From Macrosoma leucophasiata (Eukaryota > Arthropoda > Insecta > Lepidoptera > Hedylidae): DNA of 64,000 nucleotides. Positions 10,507 through 21,508 of the stretch are shown here, piece after piece. The notes beneath the pieces are model-generated. The model was not told where the DNA came from. It made no database searches and saw only the letters and a program-made list of their open reading frames with translations. Within the stretch, counting starts at the first letter, position 1. Every line of letters begins with the position of its first letter. The stretch covers positions 25,219,001 through 25,283,000 of the forward strand of contig JAWQUS010000001.1 of assembly GCA_036365455.1 (NCBI GenBank), in the 5' to 3' direction. The position numbers and the translations under genes are program-made.

Positions 10507-10589
10507 AGAAGAAACAAGAAACAAACAATAAATGTTAAGTAAAAATTACCACAATATATTGGTAAAGCCGCAAATCGAATAAGCTGTTT

Positions 10590-10878
10590 CTGATATTAGC
10601 GTGCACAAACACACAGACAAACAGACATTTTTCCGGAATAAAAAGTACCCAGTGTTATGCGCCAAGGGTTAAAATATAATCATACCAAGTTTTATTGTAA
10701 TCGGACCGGTAGTTTTTCTGTGATGCTTGAACAAACAGACAGCCAGACAGACAGACAATTTTTTTTCTAATCACATATTTGGGTTCGGTATCGATCTAGT
10801 AACATCCCCTGGTATATATTTTTTCAATATTTTTAATGTACAGAATTTACACTTCTACAGTTTTATTATAAGTATAGA
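10590..10878 (-). repeat. Helitron-like fragment
   Basis: Shares the right end TTATAAGTATAGATATAGAT with the element ending at 10043 and carries CAGACAGCCAGACAGACAG. The CTAG end is missing. Confidence 0.5.
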
Positions 10879-10935
10879 TATAGATTGGTCTACAAGGACA
10901 CTTTTTCATTGTCAATTTACAAGCTACCTATAGCG

Positions 10936-11212
10936 AATGACTTATATTATTATTCCCAAGGGGTAAGCAGAACTAAATGCATGGATTTAAGCATTGTAAA
11001 CAACCTTGATTCGCCACTTACGTTATGTCTTATGTAAGAGGTGATGAGCCTAATCACGTACCGGGCACATTACCAAACTCCTAAGGAGGCATAGGGAAAC
11101 TTCCAGAAAATGGAAATATCTCACCAGATAAAGGATAACACACCTTTATCTCTGATAGCACCCCTGGGATTGGAATTCAGGACCCCAGCTCAGCAGTAGC
11201 AGCCTGCTAAAG
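10936..11212 (-). repeat. SINE-A copy, degenerate
   Basis: The order CCCAAGGGGTAAGCAGAAC, ATTCGCCACTTACG, GGGCACATTACCAAACTCC, CCAGAAAATGGAAATATC and CAGTAGCAGCCTGC matches SINE-A. Its B box is damaged and there are small indels. Confidence 0.7.
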
Positions 11213-12700
11213 TTTAAACTAAGTCCACAAAAAGACCATGATAAACAACGATTCCCGGGAAACAAGCGCCTTCGGGGAGTCGTGACATTTCATGCATAGT
11301 GCAAATATATTACAAGTTATTTTCGGTAATCAGATTATGAGTGCGGATAGCGTTAACTAATTTGTTTGAGTGCGACTTAATTAAAATGACCGCTGCCCCC
11401 TCCTTCCCCTCTCCTAAACCCCCCCCCCCATCCCGCGGCATCGCACGCGATCTCCTTGTGGCAAAAAACTTCACTTTAATTTACAGATCTATTAATCATT
11501 GGTGGTTCCCTCTAACATTTAGAATGGGGAATTGAACCCGATTATTTAGTATTTCATATAACTTTACACCTAAAACGTAGTCAAGTAAACAGGAGTAAAC
11601 GTAAGCTAACTTAACGGAGACGGCTAGAGGAAAGGTATTTCGTCGACCCTGCACCCTGTCCTCAGCCGCCTAACGGTTGCTCCTGGCATTCTTTGGTAGA
11701 GCTGTATTGGAAAGACGGGTGAGAGTCGAACACCTTTGAAGTGCTCGCTCCCTCCGTTTGAAGAACAATGGTAATCGCCGGCAGGTAGATGAAGCACCGC
11801 CATTGGAACTCTACCATGAAAAGTGTTGAACAAGTGGTCCCCTATTATTTAGCTTGCCATGCGTTCGCCAAAATAATGAACCTGAATCAGGGATAAGGAT
11901 ATCTATGAAGGGTACTACTGCCTTTATAAAAAAAGGACAATATTATGATTATCAATTTGTAGGGCATTGAATAAACTAACCAAAAAGTACTGTAATTTTA
12001 CGGATTGCTATGTAATAATAAGAATAATTTTATTGACAATATGTTTTCTTTACAGGGAGCATTATACCCTATCTTCACACACGTCACAGAAGTCCGCCAC
12101 TCGTACCACAGTAGATCTTGTACGATTTTGTGCAAGAAAGTTTATATAAATATTGCGTTGAAAACTAGCTTCATGTAGTAAAAATGTTAACATTCTCATT
12201 TAACATAAATAATTTGACTCAGCACTTGGACATTTTATTTTTAAATGACCTTCAATTCCATGTTTTTGTTAACTTAACATAGGTACTTCATGTTAGGAGC
12301 GTACTGTACCACATGTATTACAACATATTTGTGCAATGTATTTTAGATTACACAGACAAATGAACTTGGCGTTCAGCTCTTTTATATACGTTTTACGAGT
12401 GCAGTTGTTCAAATTCGTGCAATAGTAAGTAAGATAATAATTTGACAAATTGCGTAGCATTTCATTTCATAAAAAATAGTGTTCCCGTCCCCTCGTGAAA
12501 CGTTCCGGAAATCCCGCTCATTGGGCACGTCCACAGTTTGGGCAGATTATAAACTAACACGAGTCAGTAAATAACTCAAAGGGACAGTTGTTAATGATTA
12601 ATATGTAATTGTTAATACAATGCAATTGCAATTTAATACATAAGCACTTAATAATATTTAGAATGCATAATATGGATGATTAATATCGTTTTTTTTTTTA
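11213..12700. other. mostly unassigned sequence
   Basis: A C-rich tract sits near 11400-11430. A 69-codon minus frame at 11624-11833 shows no recognisable motif. Otherwise AT-rich with nothing recognised. Confidence 0.35.
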
Positions 12701-12714
12701 ATTATTTCTGTCTG

Positions 12715-12838
12715 TATGTCAGTCAGTCTGAATTTGCATGCTAATTTTTACTGACAAAGTATGTGAAACCATTGCTTAGTTTCTAAGACCTGACATGTAC
12801 TTACCATACTTTTGGCAAATAAATCTTTGAATCTTTGA
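12715..12838 (+). repeat. LINE 3' tail ending in AATCTTTG repeats
   Basis: GACCTGACATGTACTTACC, CATACTTTTGGCAAATAAAT and two CTTTGAAT-type units form a CR1-like 3' end with a short tandem tail. No coding sequence remains. Confidence 0.5.
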
Positions 12839-12871
12839 GTTTCATAATTACTAATGGAAGAATATTTTTAG

Positions 12872-13035
12872 ACGGGTTATTCGTCAACTCGACACGGACG
12901 ACCGGACACACGTATGTCCAGTTGGTTAAATTTGAAATTGTAATGACTTGTTATTTCGTCGTCTGGACACGACAATATTTTTGCGTGTGTCCACATAGTG
13001 AAACTTAAATAAAATACCATTTTGTTTTCGCCAAC
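12872..13035 (+). repeat. left arm of a 3.7 kb inverted pair
   Basis: Nearly identical, reverse-complemented, to 16383-16552. Shared blocks include ATTCGTCAACTCGACACGGA, GTATGTCCAGTTGGTTAAA and GTCGTCTGGACACGACAATA. Either terminal repeats of one large element or two opposite copies of a MITE. Confidence 0.8.
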
Positions 13036-13159
13036 TTCGCATTTCATTCACTTCGGACACACGTTCACATTTTAACCGAATTCATGTCAAAGTACAGTCA
13101 CGCAGATTATTTTTCTAAAGTACTTCATTTAGTTGCCAATTTCCCAACTATCCGTCAAC

Positions 13160-13370
13160 CGAACAATGGTGGTCAAACCATTCCAATGGGGCTGGTAAGT
13201 GCAATAATGCAAGATGGACATCAGCGTCCTGCGATGAAACTACCGCCAACGCGATCGCCAATTTATATACCAAGCGTGGCGATTATGGCAGAGGGTATGT
13301 ATCCCATCATCTCCTTATGGGGAGGCTTTAGTCCAGCAGTGGACATATTACGGCTGATATGATAATCACA
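13160..13370 (+). repeat. RTE-associated 3' repeat (GTGGCGATTATGG...CAGTGGACATA)
   Basis: CAAGCGTGGCGATTATGG, then GGAGGCTTTAGTCCAGCAG, TGGACATATTACGGCTGATA and TGATAAT. The last part is the standard RTE-type ending in this window. Related scraps: 37200-37325 (inverted), 46400-46660, 52985-53100. Confidence 0.6.
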
Positions 13371-13836
13371 ACTATCCAAAGTGTAAACAAAAACTGTATA
13401 GAAAAGGAAACACATCACTAGGCGTTCAGTAGATTTTATTCAATAATATGGCTAATACAGTTGAACTTGAACAGTTTCAGCATGTAGATCGGATTTCTCG
13501 TTTTTGTCCCCATCACAACATGTGAGAAATTGTTGCCCATTCAAAGAGATTCTTTTGTGATGATTTAAAACATACGTTAGAAAATTCCATCAACTATTCA
13601 CGATTCATGTCGATATTGGGCGTACAAAATATCATACAAACATTATTCCTACTATTTATGCTCTGCTTCCCAATGAACTAGTGGAAACTTATAAAACGTT
13701 ATTTTGTTTAATTAAAAGCCAAATGCCGCAGTGGCACCCAGAAACTAATACATAGTTGTGATTTTAAAAGACACCTTTGCAACATGAATTTAGTCTTGGT
13801 AAAATGATTGTTATACCTACAAGTGCCTACCTCAAT
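13371..13836. other. unassigned AT-rich sequence
   Basis: No gene or recognisable repeat. Confidence 0.35.
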
Positions 13837-13922
13837 TATTACTGTAATACTATTTAAAGTGATAAGTATTGTTGTTCTGTAACAACAATACTTGTCACTT
13901 TTACGTAGTATTTCAGTAATAA
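13837..13922. repeat. 86-bp imperfect palindrome
   Basis: Starts TTATTACTGTAATACTA and ends TAGTATTTCAGTAATAA. The core AAGTATTGTTGTT pairs with AACAACAATACTT across a 4-base loop. The whole segment folds as one long hairpin, like a minimal foldback element. Confidence 0.8.
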
Positions 13923-14104
13923 CAATCGAGAGTTAAGTAGAATGATTATTATTTGTAAAATTATATATTTTAGAATTGTGATGCCATAATTATGCTCTAT
14001 TGATATTTCATTTCATTATTTTATGCCGCATGTAGCACCAAGTTAGACATGCGAGCCGCGCCGGCTAGCCGCCGCCGGGTTGGTCAAAACTCGCGCCGCG
14101 CGGT

Positions 14105-15418
14105 CCTCGTGAAGACGTCCACTGCTGAACAAAGGCCTCCCTCAAAGATTGCTACAACGAACGGTCTTAGCCCGGTCGTAGGCAATCGCTGGATGAGGTC
14201 CAGCGATTGCCTACGATCTTCACCAGGTCATTGGTCCATCTTGTGGGGTGCTTGCCTACGCCTCGTTTTCCGGTACGCGGTCGCGATTCAAAAACTGTTC
14301 TGCCCCAACTCGCTATTAGGTGAGCTATGTCGGCAACTTTGGTTCTCATGCGGATCTGATCATTTCTGATTCGATCTCGCAGCAAAACTCTAAGAATAGC
14401 TCTCTCCATTGCTCTCTGAGTGACCTTGAACTTTCTTATGAGGCCCATAGTGAGCGACCACGTTTCTGTCCCATATGTCATCTGGCAACACACACTGGTC
14501 AAGGACTTTTTTCTTGAGACATTGAGACGTGATCTCCGTCTTATCCATGTTCATTTCAAGGTCCACTTGCGAGACCCTATCAGAGGAGCATTGTGCCAAG
14601 GTCTTCCAGGGTCTCAGCTATGACTACGGTATCATTTTCAAATCGGAGGTGGGAGATGTATTTGCCATTAATACTGATGCGCAGTCCTTTACAGTTCAGA
14701 AGCTTGAAGACATCTTCCAATGCAGCGGTGAACTATTTCGGAGATATAACATCTCCCTGTCTCACACCTCACTGCAGTTGGATAGGTTTCGAGTTCTGAT
14801 CCTGAAGCCGGACCGACATAGTGGCGTTTTCATACCTCGCTCCTCAGCACCTCGATGTATGGATAATCAACTTGGCACCTCTGGAGTGACTAGCACAGCC
14901 CAAATCTCGACCGAATCGAAGGCTTTCTCATAATCCATGAACGCTAGATAAAGAGGCTGGTTATACTCTTCGATCTTCTGTGTAACCTGCCGCAGCGTGT
15001 ATATGTGGTGTATGGTGCTAAAACCTTTACGGGACCCGGCTTGTTCGGAAGGCTGGAAGTCGTCGAGTCAGACGATTCGTGATCACTCTCGAAAACAGCT
15101 TATAGACGGGACCTTGAAGTGCGATGGGGCTATAGCTTTTAAGAAGGTTATTTTCACTTTTTTTGAAGAACAGTTCCACCACACTTCTGTGCCACGCCTG
15201 TGGCACGCACGTTTTGCCCTCGGATATGACGGAACTAAATATCAACTGAAGAGCTTCTAATACTGGTCTTCCACCCGCTTTCAAGAGTTCAGCAGTGATA
15301 CCATCATCAACCGGCGCCCTGTTGTTTTTGAGCTGTTTGAGAGCCGTACTAATCTCTTCTAGAATGACGTCCGGGATATTTTCGGTGTAGTGTCGGGTCA
15401 GTCCTGTTCTAGGATCTT
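14105..15418 (-). pseudogene. RTE retrotransposon RT-domain fragment, degraded
   Basis: The coding strand is minus. Pieces in several frames align in order with the intact copy at 49037-52209: QAWHRSVVELFFKKSENNLL and YKLFSRVITNRLTRR (15284-15027), a frame-broken middle, then TYGTETWSLTMGLIRKFKVT and MRTKVADIAH (14502-14167), and finally the GACGTCCACTGCTG tail at 14109. Homology to the intact copy starts abruptly at about 15418 (the region after the endonuclease) and ends without the TGA repeat tail. The catalytic FADD block lies in the disrupted middle. It shares the QAWHRSVV variant with the copy at 35820, so both belong to a subfamily distinct from the intact element. Confidence 0.85.
14176..14216. 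repeat. perfect 17-bp-arm inverted repeat inside the RTE remnant
   Basis: TCGTAGGCAATCGCTGG and its exact complement are separated by ATGAGGT. Only one arm corresponds to the RTE sequence; the other looks like a local inverted duplication. Confidence 0.8.
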
Positions 15419-15763
15419 TAATTGTAATTATTTGTTTTTACATTGTGTATGTAATGTAATTGTCTTTAAGTGTATTAGTTTTTAGTTAGCTTGCGTGTAG
15501 GTACGAGTTCCTGTACTCCAAGGATTATCTACTCTGTGCGGTTAAGTAAAATCATAAATATCGCGATGGTATCCCGATCGGACATCATTCGTATTTCCTT
15601 TACCGTGGTAATTTTATTATTTGAACACTTAGTTTTGCTTGATTTCAGCCTAAAAGTTAGATTAGGGTAGAAAATAAAAACAATCCGCCGGCTACAAGCC
15701 GCCGCCACGAAAATGTTGGTGACGCGCCGCCGCCGACTATATCGCACCCGGCTCGCATGTCTA

Positions 15764-16194
15764 CACCGAGTACAATTCTCGTTCAAAGTTCATTGCAACT
15801 ATATTTATTAAACAAGCAAATAAGCTTTGCAAGTTTAAATAGAAAAGGAATGTATCTTTCAAGGGCAAAATTTCTTTGACTTGATAATAAATACGGAAAT
15901 TTAATTGCTACTTTAAAATAAGGGTACTTACCTACTTCATATTTTGTGATATTTGAAGTAATGATTTTAAATTATTTTGTATATTTAGTTAATAATAAAA
16001 ATATAAATAATAATATTGGCTATTTTCACTCTTTTCCTATAGGTAGTAAAACCGTGTCTTTATATTAATAAATCATATCAATCATTTAATTTGATTGTAA
16101 TTATAATACATATTTGTTTTATTTTAAAATTTAAAAACCATTAGGTTTTTTTCAGCAAAAATATGATTCAGTTTATTTTCATTATGTAGTACTA
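15764..16194. other. unassigned AT-rich sequence
   Basis: No gene or recognisable repeat. Confidence 0.35.
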
Positions 16195-16325
16195 AATTTT
16201 ACTCGCGACTTCGTCTACTTGACTTTACTGTAAAGTTTCATCCAAATCCATCCAGTAGTTTCTTGAAAGAGTATAAACATCAATACTCACAAACTTTCGC
16301 ATTTAAAATATTGAGTAGGATGTAA
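16195..16325 (-). repeat. Helitron-like remnant
   Basis: CTCGCGACTTCGTCTACTTG at the left, CCATCCAGTAGTTTCTTGA inside and AAATATTGAGTAGGA at the right follow the order of the GCGACTTCGTC Helitron-like family, with both ends eroded. Confidence 0.45.
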
Positions 16326-16382
16326 TAAACGAGGATATTATGCACATGACTGTACTTTTTTAGCATAAAAAAGTGATAGTGT

Positions 16383-16552
16383 CCAGTTGGTGAAAACATA
16401 AAAGTGGTTTTATTTAAGTTTCACCATGTGGACACACGCAAAAATATTGTCGTGTCCAGACGACGAAATAACAAGTCATTACAATTTCAAGTTTAACCAA
16501 CTGGACATACGTGTGGCCGATCGTCCGTGTCGAGTTGACGAATAATCCTTTG
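16383..16552 (-). repeat. right arm of the 3.7 kb inverted pair
   Basis: Reverse complement of 12872-13035 with only scattered differences. See the left arm for the alternatives. Confidence 0.8.
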
Positions 16553-16833
16553 AGGGGTTTTAAGACAGGTATGCTATCTTACCCTCTACTAGCTATTGTT
16601 GTTAGCACTTTTTTCATTTAATTGTGTATTTTTGTATGCTTATTACTTTGTTTCGATTAAGTTGATCTAAGGATAATTACGGCCAGTCTGAACTGAACAT
16701 CGTTGTACTAGAGTGCCCGCAACCATGGCAGTTGGAAAGCGATGGACACGTCAGGTAAGAGAGGAAGTAGGAACTATTGTATACGCGAGAAAAACCGCAA
16801 AATGAATTACTTCAATCTACGGATAAATTAAAT

Positions 16834-16990
16834 AAAGGCCAAGCGCTTGTCGGACTCGCTCACGAAGGGTTCCGTAGTGACAGGTAATACCTATTTGATT
16901 GAATGTTTAAAGTTATATTTGCATATTTGAAAATTTATCATACGCAATTTACCACTTTGGTATCGAATAAAAAAAAATAATGGGCTTCCA
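16834..16990 (-). repeat. fragment of the 56173-56810 repeat family
   Basis: AAAGGCCAAGCGCTTGTCGG, then CTCACGAAGGGTTCCGTAG, is the complement-sense end of the family seen at 56173-56810. Confidence 0.5.
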
Positions 16991-17418
16991 AATACATATA
17001 TATAACCATACTAAAAATAGTAATAGATCGCTGGATAGCTCCAGCTTGTAGCAATTATCGTGTAGACCAGACCGGTCACATCGATGAATAACAGGAAAAA
17101 TGCACCATCGTGATTTATGGTGTCAAGTCAGAGCAGTCTGAGCAGCAGTCCCACGGTTGTTTTGTAAGACTTATGCTAAATCTTTTATGAATATGCTTGA
17201 TTTAGAAGGTGGACGTAAAGGAACTGTGTGTTTTCTGCCAGTCGATTTTTGGTTGTAGTATTTTTTACTGTCGTCATTTTGACATCAACTTCATGTTTAT
17301 AGTCCATGTTCATTAAATCTATTCATTAGATAACTATTTTATTATTTATTAGTAAATCTGTATACATACCTATGACTTTATAATAATATAATTTATTTAT
17401 AAAAATATTTATTTCAGA
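16991..17418. other. unassigned AT-rich sequence
   Basis: No gene or recognisable repeat. Confidence 0.35.
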
Positions 17419-17570
17419 CTAGCTGATCCGCCAAACTTCGTGGCATCTTAAGCTATATTATTATATTTTTATTTCATACTTCACCTGACAATAATGAACT
17501 TATTCAATTTGGTTTAGTCGTTTGGTATGTGCTAACAAACATTTCGGTGATCATTTACATACATGGATAA
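17419..17570 (-). repeat. Helitron-like remnant
   Basis: Starts ACTAGCTGATCCGCCAAACT, close to the left end of the element at 3652. TTTGGTTTAGTCGTTTGGTA and CATTTACATACATGGA are later family landmarks. The distal end is lost. Confidence 0.45.
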
Positions 17571-17602
17571 AAAAGTAACTTGACTTTTTATTTTGACTTG
17601 AC

Positions 17603-17765
17603 GACCCTGTTAGTCCAGCGGTGTGAGATGACCGTTTGATTCGAATGGTTCGATCCCCGCATCGGGACTAATGTTTGTATGGCCTACAGATATTTGTTTC
17701 GAATACAACGCCAATCACGACACAAGTTTATACCAACTGTGGGGCTGTGAGTGTAAGCGTATTTT
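17603..17765 (+). repeat. tRNA-derived SINE (SINE-C)
   Basis: A box TAGTCCAGCGG (17611-17621) and B box GGTTCGATCCC (17647-17657) are both exact matches to polymerase III consensus. They are followed by a non-tRNA body with TACAGATATTTGTTTCG and an A/T-rich end. Same family as 8061-8200. It is not a tRNA gene because no acceptor stem or 3' half fits. Confidence 0.75.
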
Positions 17766-19414
17766 ATTTTGTTTATTTTTATTTATATAATCAGCTCATA
17801 TGCATCTATTCGGTTGATTTCCGAAGTCATACAAAGATAATCTGATTGTCTTATTGCGTACGCTAAAGTTTGTAAAGTAATGACACTAGATGAACCTATA
17901 TTAATAATGGTTCATCTAACTAGTGATTACCCAATGGTTGAAATTGGTATATATTTTGGTGTATAGGCTACGTAAAGTATATTTTCCAATTTAATTGAGC
18001 CTCTAATGCATATTATACCCAAAAAATAGCTTTCTACAATCCTTCTCTTTATAAACGAAAACTTTGTCTAATTTCATACTCTTCCGTCCTCGCAATTGTC
18101 GTAAAAATAATATTTTTTTCCTCAACGCATTAATATAGGATTATCCAAAAACTGAATCAATATAATATACACTGGTTTTCAATATGAAAAGATACACGAA
18201 AACCCAAAAAAAAATGCTAAGTCACCAAGAGATAACACGTAAACAGCAGGTCATTTCTCAAGCCTTCAAGATATTCTAATCATTTCTGTCAGCGGCCCTA
18301 AATTAAATGTAATTTAGTTACTATTCCAAGGAACACAAGTCCCAATTAAAACGCGTCCGGAAATCATAACTCGATGACTACGCGACGAGCAATAATTAAA
18401 ATTATAGCAACGTGCGGCCTCTGGGGCGGCATTAGCATAATTAAATGTTGATTGACCGATAAAGGAACGAATTCTCTCGACTGGACAACGCTCCCCTCCC
18501 CAACTGTCTACCCTTCATCTCGATATAGTCGAACAGTGGCTAGGGACGCAAACAAGACATTGATGTTTCTGGAATATCGATATTTAATATAAAATATGAT
18601 GGAAAACTTGTGACTATTGCAGACCATAGATCTATCAATGCGTTATAAAATGTATTTTTTCTATATTTAAATATAGAATACCTTTGATTCTGAAAAGTAG
18701 TCAAAACTAACTCGCGTATTCGTAGGAAGTTACGCCTCTTAGATCTCGTAGGAATTTCGGGAAAACCTCTGATACTAAATTTCAGTTTTCTTCGACAAAT
18801 AGTTTCAGCTACACGATGTTTGTCGGTCGCTAAGTCACGCAATTAGTTAATAACGGAAAAGTTTTATTTAAACTGATAATTAGTTAAATTAACCCTTAAG
18901 TAACTTAGCATGAATATATTAAGTACAAACATAATCATCACAAAATAGTTAAATATATTTGAACTTAACTTAGACTTATTTTATTAAAAATAGGTATATG
19001 TTTTTTTGCAACTTCTTTGTCCATCATAAAAGTATAATTTTTTTATTATCGATAATACGAATAAAATTTGTCTAATTTGCATCCCTAGTAGCGGCCACGT
19101 TGTCTCCGAGTACAGTTTTTTTGTGCTGCGTCCGTTAATTCAAATTCTATGATTGCAAGGTGACGATGCTTGGTTATCGATCGACGACGGGCCATTAGTT
19201 CTTAGCATTTATAATTATTATCGCAAACACAGTTATGATTTGAAAGTACAAACAATGCGAGAGTGGAGATACAGGACAGGTTTGGTCAGTCAGGCTGTCG
19301 AAATCATGCGAAACGGGAAGTAACGTCAAATTTTACAAGTGCTATCACGTTTTACAATGGAGGTACAGCTCCAGTGGTAAATCTTGCCACTTTTTAAGTG
19401 ACGATCTTGACAAA
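17766..19414. other. mostly unassigned sequence
   Basis: No gene recognised. 18400-18480 is a GC-richer, non-repetitive patch with ATTAGCATAATTAAATG and CGATAAAGG. A 100-codon minus frame at 18540-18842 has no recognisable motif. Confidence 0.35.
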
Positions 19415-19661
19415 CAAGCATGCCATACACATTAATGGTAAGTCACTACTGTAGCTTTTACACATCTACACAGACAGTAAAGGTCAATATGCAGATGCGT
19501 TGCCACCTCTGAGACCATAGTTGTTATGTATCTGTGATAGTTATTACGGGACCATGCATTACCGTCTAACCTGAGCTCGATAGTGATGAACACTACCATT
19601 AAGCGGCAAGATAGATTAAGTACTGCGGTAGAGTCTACACCCTCGAGTTCTACTCCACAAA
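19415..19661 (-). repeat. SINE-B copy, divergent
   Basis: Runs from AAGCATGCCATACACATTAA through AATATGCAGATGCGTTGCC to ACACTACCATTAAGCGGCAA and a GGTAGAGTCTACACC end, the complement order of SINE-B. Confidence 0.7.
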
Positions 19662-20554
19662 TTTCATTTGTGTTTGGGAATTCTTGGTTAGTTCGGTTAC
19701 ATATCTACGCTGACTGACTGTAATAAGTTTACCGGTTTGCCACCTTTAAAAAGAGTAATAGATATGCAGCAATATACAACTTACGAGGATAAGTACCTAC
19801 CTAAGAATAAATAAAAACAGATCCGTTAATAGAGATGCTCGTTTATTTCCATTTTGAGGTTAATAATTGAATCCCTGTTATTCTGTAATTCCGCCTGTAA
19901 AACGCTGTGTGTATTAAGCAATTATGAATGTACTCAGCCACGTGGTGGCTCGATGCTTCCACCATATGTGACATACTTGCTCCACTCATTAACACTAACG
20001 TCCACACATGCCATATCAGCGCGGAGTTAAAAATACGCAAGGAGCAACTATCAGCCACACGTCATATGCACTTGACAACATATCCAACCATATTTAAACA
20101 TTACAAATTGGACTTTGTAGATATTGTGGTAGAGTAGGTTTTACTGTACTTAGTTTGGAAGTGTTCGGCCTCGGGGTTATCGCGCGACCTCTTATCACCC
20201 GCACTCACACAGGCGCCGCGCGCACACACGCGCTGTGAAATGGATCGTTGCGGCGCGGGCGCATGTAATTGGAGCAAGGAACGACTATTTATCGGCTCGG
20301 GCGCCTCGCTCTCTGCCCTTTGTTTCCATTTAGACTGCATTGACTATCATAAATAGTGATTATTGAAGACATTGTTGGATTTAGTCAATTTCATGATAAA
20401 ATAACAGAATCAAGTTTTTTAAAGAATGCAATTTGACTGAGAATTCATACAATTCTGTGTAAGATTGTTTGTCCGTGTGTCTAAAATCGAAAATAAGTTG
20501 TCCTTAATGTGTCCTTTAGACACAACATGGAACCATGTGTCATTTTATTATTAT
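19662..20554. other. unassigned; GC-rich island at 20150-20340
   Basis: 20150-20340 is distinctly GC-rich (GGGTTATCGCGCGACC, CGGCGCGGGCG-like blocks) and shows no similarity to repeats in the window. It contains TTATC/TATCG and TAATTGG motifs. The rest is AT-rich. Confidence 0.4.
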
Positions 20555-20722
20555 TTTTTATATATGTCAAAGAGCTGACAGACAAGCAGACGGACCACCT
20601 GATGGAAAGCGGTCACCGTCGCCTATGTCAGTTTTACATTTGCAACTGGGGAATTGCCAACACGCTACAGGGCCATAAGAACTTTTTGACGCCATTTTTG
20701 AAGAGACCCGTCCGTGTGTATG
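20555..20722 (-). repeat. 3' end of the 62480-63725 LINE family
   Basis: Reverse complement of the 3' part of that LINE: AAAAATGGCGTCAAAAAG, GTGTTGGCAATTCCCC, ATAGGCGACGGTGACCGC and ATCAGGTGGTCCGTCTGC. 5'-truncated, without a poly(A) tail. Confidence 0.75.
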
Positions 20723-21115
20723 GAATTAAATTTACTTTACACTAAAACTTCTCCGTACGTAACCTAAAGATAATTGAATTTCGCATAACATTTGCCTACA
20801 AAAAACTCTATGAGACAAAATATTTCGAACGAACTACCTACCTACCTACCTATACACAAAATAATTCATCAATGCATCAACAACACAAACATGCGCTTAT
20901 TCATTGTGCAGGACATACAACAAAGTAACAATTAAAGCGTAACTTGAGCAATTAATGTCGATGTCAGTGCGCGCGCGCCGATAGTACCATTCACACACCA
21001 TACCGAACATTCCAATACAAAAATGCATATTGTATGAATCACAAATTATGTGGACTTTAGCGTCCGGTCTATTACTATTGCAGGCTCCAAAGTCCTCATG
21101 TTTGGAAGCAGTTTG
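20723..21115. other. unassigned AT-rich sequence
   Basis: A short CTACCTACCTACCTACC run near 20833. Nothing else recognised. Confidence 0.35.
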
Positions 21116-21123
21116 AGTGTAGC

Positions 21124-21345
21124 CAGTGGCGTATTGACACCCGGCACCCGGGACCCGGCACCCGGCACCCGGGACGGGTGAGCAAAAAAAAGGAATTACT
21201 CCCCATTTTTTTGCGTTTGCACGTCTAAACCGCTAACCAATATTAGTTTTACTTAAACATAGATGATCCCTGGAGAAGGTGTCACCCGCAAACGGATGAC
21301 ACCCGGTGTGGGCCACCCCCGCCGCTCCCCATAGCTACGCCACTG
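21124..21345. mobile_element. hAT-type MITE with perfect 8-bp target duplication
   Basis: Terminal repeats CAGTGGCGTA and TACGCCACTG. The flanks AGTGTAGC (21116-21123) and AGTGTAGC (21346-21353) are identical. The length of 222 bp rules out coding capacity. It contains a small internal array of CCCGGCA/CCCGGGA units at 21139-21176. Confidence 0.88.
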
Positions 21346-21465
21346 AGTGTAGCTCCTAAGTCTGGTTTGCATTTTGTTCCTCATAGCTGAGTTTGGAAAA
21401 AATATGATAGCTAAATATGCTTTACAAATTACAATTATATGTACATACTTAAAAAAAATAGAATT

Positions 21466-21508
21466 CCACATTGTGCGTGGCCCGACACGTGCCACTTTGT
21501 CAGTTTTT
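21466..21508 (+). repeat. terminal scrap of the 56173-56810 repeat family
   Basis: CCACATTGTGCGTGGCCCGA, then CACGTGCCACTTTGTCAG and TTTTTC, matches the right end of that family. Confidence 0.55.

Larger units (their letters stand above)
14044..15763. mobile_element. hAT-like element carrying a nested RTE
   Basis: Exact 15-bp terminal inverted repeats TAGACATGCGAGCCG (14044-14058) and CGGCTCGCATGTCTA (15749-15763). The flanks CACCAAGT (14036-14043) and CACCGAGT (15764-15771) agree at 7 of 8 positions, the duplication length of hAT elements. Outside the RTE fragment only about 0.4 kb of non-coding, locally GC-rich DNA remains, so the original was a MITE-sized element. Confidence 0.75.

Noticed and set aside
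11624..11833. 69-codon minus-strand frame as a gene
   Set aside because: Moderately coding-like composition but no motif and no neighbouring exon; not supportable.
17603..17765. tRNA gene
   Set aside because: A and B boxes are good but the cloverleaf is not completed and an unrelated body follows; it is a SINE.
18540..18842. 100-codon minus-strand frame as a gene
   Set aside because: No recognisable motif and AT-rich codon content; not distinguishable from chance.
20101..20340. 79-codon minus-strand frame as a gene
   Set aside because: It lies in a GC-rich island where stops are rare; no domain.
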